Source: Alentia gelatinosa (lineage: Eukaryota; Annelida; Polychaeta; Phyllodocida; Polynoidae). Taken from it: 64,000 nucleotides of DNA. The stretch lies in assembly GCA_950022655.1 (NCBI GenBank), contig OX465579.1, forward strand, positions 18,389,088 through 18,453,087, read 5' to 3'. The notes under the pieces were generated by a model. That model was given only the letters and a program-made list of their open reading frames with translations, did no database searches and was not told where the DNA came from. Shown one piece after another: positions 43,401-54,294 of this stretch. Position numbers and translations under genes: made by a program. Every line of letters begins with the position of its first letter. The first letter of the stretch is position 1.

Positions 43401-46400
43401 AAAAAATCTTATCTCAGCAAAATGGAACCATATAATTCAGACGTGGAGCTTGTGTTCCAGTACCGAATCCCAGCATGATTTATCTCAGACAAACGCTCTG
43501 TGAGGTACATGGATCCCATCGTGTGAATCCCACTTAAACTATTTTAGATTTTGTGACAAATATCTTCCGTCTGATATGTGGTACTGTTAATTACACATCA
43601 GACTAAGCTTCAATACATTTTTTTATAAGTTTTTATTTGCATTCGATAATACATCGGTCTTTCAAGCAAACGATTGATGCCTCCTGGCATCATTCGCCCT
43701 AGGACAGTTGATGCCTCAAGGCATCATTCGCCCTGAGCCGGTTGATGCCTCAAGGCATCATTCATCCTTAAAGAGTTGCTGTTATAATACTATCGTATTG
43801 ATAACGTGTCTTTGTCATTAACAGGCGTCGTGAGATAAAGAGACACTACTGTTGAGCTGTTATAATACTATCGTATTAATAGCCCGTCTTTGTCGTTACA
43901 AGGTGCCGTGCCCACACTGACCGGGGCCTTCCCGCGCCTCCCCATCTTCACGCCGCAGGCAGGCGTCAACCTGCGCATCCCGCACCCCGCAGGCGCCGCT
44001 CTCAACTTCCGGGTGGCGCCCCGTGCGGCCGTCATGCTCAACACGCGCGCGCTAGGTCCCGGCGCCCAGATCCTGCCCCAAGTCTTACCGCAGGGTACCA
44101 AGCTGGTGGCCGCCCCGCACCTCGGCAACGGCGGCCAGGTGACGCAGGCCCTGATGGCCAAGGTCAAACCCGGGCAGCCGCTGCAGATCGGGATGACGCT
44201 GCCCGCGTCGGCCGCTGCCGCCGCCGCCGCCGCCGCCGCGCAGGGCGTCCCTATCTCTTCATCCACCATGGCCTTGACCTTGCCCCTACAGGTCACGGGT
44301 TCCGTCGTCACCGCCGTGCCCGCGCAAGGAACACTGACGTCACTTCCGGTGGGCAGCGCCCTCCCGCAGACCACTTCCTGTTCCTCGGCGGTGTCGTTGA
44401 GCGGCGCTTGCACCACGATGACGACGCTAGGGGGCGCCCCTCAGGTGACGCCGTCGTCGATATCGAACCTACCACAGACTCTTCTGGTTCCGGTGAGTGC
44501 GCCGGCGGCCGCCGCAAATAACAATAACAACAATAAGAGCAAGGCCGTGGTGTTTAATGCGCAGACGCCGCCGGTGTCGTCTGCCTCGTCGTTCCTTCCG
44601 GTTGTCGCTGTGTCCACGGTGAGAAGTGAGGCTGGGAAGGTGGCGCCCCCTAGCGTGGTGTACGCCAGTGCGCCGGCCAATCAGACGGACCGTACCTCAG
44701 TGTGTTCGGCGGCCAAATCCCCTTCTCCAATCACAGCTCAGGTTACGGCGACAACGGCGGCGACGTCTGCGGCGTCCGTCAGTGGGACGCAGGGAGACGC
44801 CAAGATGGCGGGAGGCGTCAATGGCGGCGGCGTCTCTGTAACCGAGACTTCAGTCAAATCAGAAAAGCAGACGGAGGACGCTGAGAGAACAGACGCTGGT
44901 GATATGAACCCCGCCATTGACGGTGCACCGACGCAAACAGAGGTCAAGGCCGAGCTGCCCCCCAACCTGGAGGTCAAAGAGGTCAAAGAGGAGCCGCATA
45001 CAACAATGACGTCAACGACAGTTCATGATGACGTCAAGCCGTCAGAGGCCACCTCTTCCGACAACTTTGACCCCGTTAAGGTCATGGACTGGAGCAATGG
45101 AATCGGTAGTTTACCCGGCAGCAGTCTCAAGGTTAGTGTCTGCATACTGTCAGATACACCGAACATCAGGCTCAAAGGTTCCGTAATGCAAATTGCAGGC
45201 TAAATTTACTTGGCACTAAACCAGGTGTAAATTATGCAGGGTTTTGTTTCAGTTGCAGATATTACCATACACAGTTTTAGTTTCAGATATATGATATCTC
45301 GAATTATAAATCGCCAGATTTAATTTATCTTGTGATCCAAACTTTTGCCAGGATATAATAAATACATTGTACAATAAAATCTAAGAGGCAAAGAAACGAC
45401 TAAATCCATTATTCTAAAGCGATTTTCACTAACACAAAATTTATTCCTGAGCCAGTGCTATAAACTAAAAAAAAACACGATACTGGTATGTTACTATCAC
45501 GAGACAAAGCTAGGTATCCATCATGATACATTTAAAGATTTCCGGTAAAATTATTCTTCAAGTAAAATTGATAAGGCAGATACATTAAGTCATAATCACA
45601 ACTTCATCTAGAACAAAAGTACGTAAAAGTTCTCCGTAGTCCGTAGCGATGCTCTTTCCGGCCTTTTGTCCCATAAGATATGTCTCCGCCTCTGGGTTCA
45701 GGATGTATTTGATGGGAAAATACCTCACTACGGACTCACTAACAAGGTTTTCTCTTATTATTACTCACCTTTGTACCGTGACCTTTCTGGCTGTAGTTCC
45801 GGGTGAATGAGTTCGGGTTGGTGGAGATGGTGACGGACGACCTGGAGAATACCGATAACAACGTGGAGGTGAAGGAGGAGAATTCCCCAGTCAGCCCAGG
45901 CGACACCTCCAGACCTGCCTCCAGTAACCTTGAACAAGAACCCATTCCAGGTGCGTTTAGTCAGACATAGTTCGACTCCGTTCGTTCCTCACTAGGGTCG
46001 GACTTGTTGTCATAGGCACACTTTGAGACTGAAATGATCGCTGGTAACCAGCTCAATTAAAAATTCAATGATTAAAAATGGCGGATATTCGATTGAGGGG
46101 CTCCCGATTAAGGGATTTAAAGAAGGATTTGATAAAGAAAAAGATCACATCTGATGCTCATATAGTGTGAGAATGAAGATTGTGATGTAAGTTATTGAAT
46201 TCAACTGTTTTTTATTTCATTTCACTTCTTTCACAAACGTTATTGTGCGAACCAGCTTGGTTCGCAAAGAATCTCAAAGTTTGCCTATGTCCGTAAATAC
46301 AACGTCTGTGGGGAGTGAAAACGGACACAGCGTTGTACTTCGTATAACTAGGTGCGTTCAGATTGCACAAGCAACAAACTTTCTCTTTTTTCTCTTATGC

Positions 46401-49400
46401 TAGGTTTACGCGATCCCCCGGTGGCCACATTTCGCCGAAACGTAGTTGACAGGCGGCCGTAAATCACGAGAGGTTGACGCATAGTAATACTCAAGCATCA
46501 GCGAGTGTATTACGATATCAACCTCGAGTGGTTTACAGAGCCGCCTGTCCACAAAACTACTCGTTTGTTCTATTTGTTATCCATCTTCTCCAATGGACTA
46601 AACCAAGAATTTTCCATATTAAAGGGTATATCACTAGGGACTATTTTCCTGCTCTCTAGCACAAAGGAACTATTTTCCCCATACCATGGCTCCAAGGCCG
46701 TATACCACAGTTTTGAATCTATATACTATGGTTATGGTATCTGATAGTTTATAAATTACGGGTAGTGATTTACTGAGTCCCCATACATTCCCAATGGGGA
46801 CTTGGATAATAATGTTGGTCTTTGTTATTGTGACTTGTTACTGCTTCCCCAGTCAGAACCTGACTTTGAGATGGCACACACGCTAATGCCAGCTGACTCA
46901 CTATTGCTCGTGTAATACTGTCAATGTAATGTTGGTTATTGGTATTCTGACTTGTTTCTGCTTCTCCGATCATAACCTGACTTTGAGATGGCACACACGC
47001 TAACGCCAGCTGACTCACTATCGCTCGTGTATTACTGTCTATGTAATGCTGGTTATTGGTATTCTGACTTGTTTCGGCTTCTCCGATCAGAACCTGACTT
47101 TGAGATGGCATACACGCTGACGCCAGCTGCTCACTATTGCTCGTGTATTACTGTCTATGTAATGTTGGCTATTGGTATTCTGACTTGTTTCTGATTCCCC
47201 GATCAGAACCTGACTTTGAGATGGCAAACACGCAGACGCCAGCTGACTCACTATTGCTTGTGTATTACTGTCTATGTAATGTTGGTTATTGGTATTCTGA
47301 CTTGTTTCTGATTCCCCGATCAGAACCTGACTTTGAGATGGCAAACACGCAGACGCCAGCTGACTCACTATCGCTTGTGTATTACTGTCTATGTAATGTT
47401 GGTTATTGGTATTCGGACTTGTTTCTGATTCCCCGATCAGAACCTGACTTTGAGATGGCACACACGCTGACGCCGGCTGACTCACTATCGCTTGTGTATT
47501 ACTGTCTATGTAATGTTGGTTATTGGTATTCGGACTTGTTTCTCCGATCAGAACCTGACTTTGAGATGGCACACACGCTGACGCCGGCTGACTCACTATC
47601 GCTTGTGTATTACTGTCTATGTAATGTTGGCTATTGGTATTCTGACTTGTTTCTGCTTCCCCGGTCAGAACCTGACTTTGAGATGGCACACACGCTGACG
47701 CCGGCGGCGGCGGCGGCGCTGAACGCGGCCGGGGAGACGGACACCCGACTGCCGTCCAGTCTGTGTCAGTGCGAGAACTGTGGTGTCTACGGAATGATCA
47801 ACGAGTTCTGCGGAGGAGGGCGCTTCTGCAGCAAGACCTGCGTGGGCCAGTACGCCGCCAAGTAAGTTGGGTTTTGTGTGTGGTCTTTTTAATATAGCGT
47901 TTAGTTCATCCATGTTAAATTCATAGATGGCAGTTTTCCACCTTTCCGAGGATTTTTTTTTTGCATTTCCAAATAAGTGGCTAGGGTTTTCGCTGTTCGG
48001 AAAAAAGTTGTTTTCATTTCCAGCTTGTGAATCTATGTTTTTATTGTGTAAAACAAATATAGTATAAATTGAGCCTTATTGCTACCAATGAATAATGGTT
48101 CATTCTTCCCCATACACCCCAGCCTCATTCCATGGCCAACAGTCCATATTTTTTCTGATGCAGTGAATTCCACATGGGTTAATAATCCTTAATATTATTT
48201 TGATATTGTAATTTGAATTATTGTGAATATTGTGCTTTTCTAATGCCCCTAAAAGGGGGGTGAGTTAAATCTAGAACTGCACGCAGATCGTAAAATAGAC
48301 AATACTCCACTCGTTTGGATGCTCTGTAATTCAGTTCTATATACTATCTTTGTAGATGTACTTACATAGTTTAGATTGTAGGCGCACTATCGTTACATTA
48401 TATCGCTGTTTCCTTTTCGTTGACCAGTCGAAGGGCCTCAAAGAAACCAGCAGAGGGAAAGCTTAAGAAGTCCAAGAAGAGAAAACTAATGAATGGAGAC
48501 GTGGACTTTGACTCAAAGGTTATCAAGATAGAAGATGAGGGACCAGATGCACAGAAATTACTCACCTGTAAGTAATGCAATTCACTTGTGAAAAAAAGTC
48601 ATTTCAGAATGAACTGCTCTGTTCAGTGTAGGACATTGACTCACCTTAATAATTACGCATTTTTATTTTGTTTTACTATAGGGAGCCAAAGTGGCCCCAC
48701 TGAGACCGCAGATACCCGTGCTCAAAACACCGTTTTCGCAGATAGACGCTCAGTACTTTGATTATATAGGTTCGGGATTATGTGCGTCATTCTCCAATCT
48801 TTTAAATGCATATTTTTGATATATTTGTACTTAACAACTGTCATCATAGCTTTGAGACAGACTCATTCAGAGTCGATAGTAGTAAACCACACTTCAATAG
48901 TAGCAAACAAGACCCGAAGTGAAATTCTAGCCTCTAACCCCCCATAGCCTTAGCACTAAACCTTGTTCTTACTGGCACTTAGATATGCTGTTTTGAGCAC
49001 GGGTATCTACGGTTTTTTGGGGATTTTTTAAAACATTTCTTTATTGTATCTAATATATAATGGAATATATAAATGATCCAGTAGGTTCGTGTAGATACAT
49101 GAATCAACGATACATAAAGTGGGTGATCCGTCAGCTGGATAAGCACAGCTGGTTTCAATCGGTACCCGGTTTTTAGCGAGTTCACTTTTGCTTCTTTTGG
49201 GAGCTGATGGGCCTGGATAGGGTCTGATATAGATTAAATTATTTATTTCACTAAGAAGAAGAACAGATGACAGGTAATCTACCAACGTGTTTAGGTTCAA
49301 TGGTTTCTAAGTCTCGTGATGTATATTTGATATTTGTTTCAGTTTTTTAAAAACATATTATCACTTTCATTTACAGCAAAAAAGACCAAGGGATTCTCAT

Positions 49401-52400
49401 GGACAACATACTTAGAACAAACAAAAGCCATTAGCGCTCCTTCCAAATTATTCAAAAATGTGAGTATTTCATCGTTTTTAATGCATTCTTTCGCATGCAC
49501 ATACATATGCACAAATACACATATTTTCTTTTTCTTTTTTCCTTAAAAGAAATATACACATATTGACGTTATATGTATATTATCATCTAAGTGTCATTTT
49601 CCTATAGCTACCACCTTTTTTTATAAACTTTCCAAAAAAGGATAGATTGCCGAACTGAGTATATATTTAGAGGTAAATCAGGGATGCAGGTTTTCCGACA
49701 AATGACTATTGTCTATAACGTCTCTAATGCCCTTCCCTGCAGCCGTTCCCGATGATTTGTACACAGGCGGCTCTGTAAACTACTCGAGATTGACTTCGTA
49801 ATACACTCGCTTGCGCTCGTGTATTACTACGCGCCAACCTCTCGTGCTATACGGCCGTCTGTTCACAAAACCATCGATTATTGTCTATAACGTCTCTAAT
49901 GGCCTTCCCTACAGCCGTTCCCGTGCAGCAAGAACGGGTTTAAGGTGGGTATGAAGATGGAGGGTATTGACCCCCGCCATCCGTCCCTGTACTGCGTGCT
50001 AACGGTGGCCGAGGTGCGCGGGTACCGACTGCGCCTTCACTTTGACGGCAACTCGGAGTGCTACGACTTCTGGACGAACGCAGACTCGCCCTTCATCTTT
50101 CCAGTCGGCTGGGTGGAGAAGAACGGCAAGAAACTTCAGCCGCCCAAAGGTGCGTGTCGTCCTGGGACCAGGGACCGGTTTTTAGATGGGATAATCGTTA
50201 ATAGCGACAGTTTTAAAGCCATAGTCTAATTATCATACATTTGATTTTGCGATAATTATCAAACCCTTGGGCCCAATGGTTGTTGTATTTATCTTGAAAA
50301 ACGTCTTGAATGTTTAATAATTGCTATTAACGATTATATCGTCTGAAAAACAGGTTGCAGTTTTTTAAACCGGATAATCGTTAATAGCGACCGCTTTAAG
50401 GCCATAGTCTAATTATCATACATTTGGAGATAATTATCGAACCCTTGGGGCTAAGTTCATCGCATTTATCTTGAAAACCGTGTTGAATCTTTAATAATCG
50501 CTATTAACGATTATTCCGTCTAGACTGGATCCTGCTTTTCCCTGTTATTTATCTAAGCTTGGTGTGAACGTCCATATGCTTAGCATTAGGAACTCGTACT
50601 CAACATGCTTTCGAGTATGATGACTCATACTCGAGAGGTAATGAACAGATACTTATATAGAACGTCCTGACCATGCTGTACACGGCACAGAACGAGATGC
50701 TAATTTACTGTTTATACGGACCGAGGCGTTTACGCCGAGTTTCGTACAAACAGTAAATTAGCATCGAGTTAGAAAATATACCATATGAAACCCTGTTCCT
50801 TACGGCAAAATACGGAACACTGTTCCGTATGTGTCGACTAGAATATTAGTGCTTAGGCCAAGTTAAAGTATTTTTTCATCAATTTCGGGTATGTGATAAA
50901 TATATGCATGCTTGTACAAGCTACAAAACAAGATGAAATTTACGGTTTGTACAGAACTCGGCGTAAACGCTTTGTTCCATATGAACCTTGAATTCCTTAA
51001 ATAATCGTATGAATAGACAGTACCCCACGAGTTTGGACGCTCCGCAAACATCATTGAGGCAAAGCCGAGTGATGATTAAGGTGCATCCAAACGAGTGGAG
51101 TATTGTTTATTTTACGATTCGAGTGCTGTTCTGGATTTATCTTACTCCTTTCACTGACAATAGACTAGCATTGCAATATCAGAATAATTCAAATTACTTC
51201 GGAAATCCAGTTAGGGTCGTTTAAATCTCCAGTTGATGTCTTGCCTTTGCTCTGAAATCCTGGCCGCTGATTGGTCAATCACCTATAAGGTCATCTCGTA
51301 TTGACTCCGCCACAAGTGTAGCGTAGTATTTTCACTTTACCTGGGTGACCGTTGAGTTGTATTTTTTTTCAATTTTATTCCTATGACTTGACTTGTACCA
51401 GGGGTGAGGTGATTATAAGGAACTGCATCGAGATCCAAAGACTCTGAAATTATGCCATGAGTTTTGGTTATGGAGTAATCTCATGAGGCAAAGCCAAGTG
51501 AGATTAAGTAGCAAACCAAAATGAATTGCGTATTTTCAGTGGCTTTGGATTGAGTGCAGTTCAGATTTTATCTCACCCCTATCATTGATTAATTGGCTAA
51601 CATTTTTGACAACATCCCCATTTTTATATACTCCATAAACGCTGAATACGAATTCCCAATGTTGTTGAGTCTATGGGAAAAAATATCAGTATTGATATAA
51701 ATCACGGGATCTGTTCCACCTTGAACACGTTGAGACCTTGTAGATCATTTATAAAAGGGAGGTGATACTAAGGACTCTCCTAGTGTTTCAAATAGAGTTG
51801 CATCTAGTATTCCCTATTCGTAGAAAATTGCAAACTATTTCGATTAATCATATCGTTAATGGCATTCTTTTTGTCTTGACAGGTTTTTCAAGTGAAGCCT
51901 TCAATTGGGGCGACTACCTTAAACTCTCTAAATCGCAACCAGCGCCCAAGCATTTATTCACCAATTCTACCGCCACTGTGAGTTCATGTTAAGTACACAT
52001 TATTACAAGTTAATTTTGATAACATAACATAAATTAGGCCTCATTCACGCCAATAAAACAGTGGTTTGAACCTCTCCACGCACTCTCAATCCAATTCCAT
52101 GGCCAACTTAGATGTATTTTCCATGTTTTCTGAGTCTCTCCAAGGCAATAAATTCCACATGAAAAATACTTGACTTCACACCCCCACGTCACCACCAACC
52201 ACCAGCCACCTGCACACACTACACCTGTAACTTTATCTCGGTCCGGAGTAACTTCACCGAAAATTTGTTTTTAATGTGAATAATTTCTTCTTATTTATTT
52301 ATTTTTTTAGCCATAGCCATTAGCCATAATAAAGATGCCTGATGAGTCCTTGACCTCCAATCCCCCCCCCCCCCCCCCGATAGAATTATATTAGGCCACA

Positions 52401-54263
52401 TTCAATAAAACTTGATGTTTACATTCACATGCCCCTAGAGACATGATGGGTGGGGACTGGATCTAAGATCCGCTCCTATTGGTTGGTTTTGCTCATTGTC
52501 CACAATAACAATTGATTTCCTGGAGACGCCATGGCTCATAATTGACAAAAACTGTCACTTTCAAGGTAGCTTCGGCTTGTGATAGAGGTGTTGTAGCTAC
52601 ATCATAATAATTTTAATGTGAATTATTTTTTTTATAAATTATTTGGGGATATGAAACAAAACCCCACATGCCCAAATTCCCTGTGTGAGTTATTACATGT
52701 TTATTCCACTTGTAGTTTATGGATACACCTATCCTGTAGATAGAAGGGGTACGGGATTATCCTGCCTGAGATTGAATCATGTCTCTGTGTTGTCAGTCGG
52801 TGACGCCGCACGGGTTCCGCGTGGGCATGAAGCTGGAGGCGGTGGACAAGAAGAACACGGTGCTCACCTGCGTGGCCACGGTGGGCGATGTGCTGGGCGA
52901 GCGCATCCTCATCCACTTCGACGGCTGGGAGGACTCGTACGACTACTGGTGCGACCCGTCGTCCCCTTATATCCACCCAGTGGGTTGGTGCCAGGAGAAT
53001 GGGCGCCCACTCTCACCACCAAACGGTAAGGCCTGCCCACATGTTACTATAGATTTTTTTTTTAAATGAGTAAAGGGTCGTGGGGCAACCACAGTTATTA
53101 GTTTTTGTAATCTATAGATAAGGCCATTTAAAAAAAAAAACTTGTTTCTCATCACCGCGCGCGTCAGCTAAAACGTTTTTTAGAAGATTTTTTTTTTTTT
53201 TTTTTTTTAATAGATAAGATGACAATTTGATAGAAATCATGAAAATATGAGTATTTGGTATCAAATTAAAGCTCCTGATGTAAGGAATGCATTTAATGTG
53301 GTTATATGGTTGGCAAAAGTGATGCATAAAGTGGTTTCATGTAACCAATTAAGGGGGGCATCAACCAACCATGACAAGACTACGACAATGGCTTTCCGAC
53401 AAGGTCCACGACAGCTCTACGATTGGAAGCCTTGTCATAGCCTTGTCGTGGTTGGTGGACCCCAGTTCCCGACAAGAGGCTACAACAAGGCCATGACAGG
53501 CTGTGACATGAAGCTTGTCGGGGGCCTTCCGACAAGGCTACGACAATATTGAACATGTTCGATTTTTGCTACGACTAGACCTTTGTCGTGGAGTGTTGTG
53601 GATTCCTCGATATCACTGTTGTAGTGTGTCGGGCGCCTTTTTTATGGCAACCAGCAACGTCTACGACATGCCACGACACCGCTGTCCCTACCCTGCTCTT
53701 CTCACGACAAGGCTGCGACAAGGCTGCGATTGGAACTTTCATGTTGGCACTTGTCGTAGTCTTGTCGGGGTTGGTGGACGCCCCCCTTTAGAGTAAAACC
53801 CCGCTCCTGGGACACCCCACATGCTCCCGACACGCCAGGACACTGCTGTGTTGGTGGACCCCAGTTCCCGACAAGAGGCTACAACAAGGCCAAGACAGGC
53901 AGCGATTTTTGCTACGACTAGACCTTTGTCGTGGAGTGTTGTGGATTCCTCGATATCACTGTCGTAGTGTGTCGGAACCATGGGCGACTTTTTAATAGCA
54001 ACGTCTACAACACCCCAGGACACAGCTGTCCCGACCCTGCTCTTCTCACGACAAGGCTGCGACAAGGCTGCGATTGGAACTTTCATGTTGGCACTTGTTG
54101 TAGCCTTGTCGTGGTTGGTGGACCCCCCCTTTAGAGTAATACCCCGCTCCTGGGACACCCCACATGCTCCTGACATGCCATGACACTCCACGACAAAGGT
54201 CCAGTTGTAGGAAAAATCGAACATGTTCGATTTTGTCGTAGCCTTGTCGGAAGGCCCACGACC

Positions 54264-54294
<31 letters not shown>

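Noticed and set aside
43868..45000. Long minus-strand frames opposite exon 3
   Set aside because: They mirror a GC-rich coding exon with few TA-containing triplets; the plus strand is in phase with the gene and ends in a conserved motif.
45132..45203. Extension of exon 3 to the TAA near 45203
   Set aside because: The conserved SSLK|FRVNEFG junction to exon 4 and the GTTAGT donor show the exon ends at 45131.
47087..47689. 200-codon minus-strand open frame over the minisatellite
   Set aside because: The repeat unit is a multiple of three, so any frame without a stop in one unit stays open; the plus strand carries the real exon.
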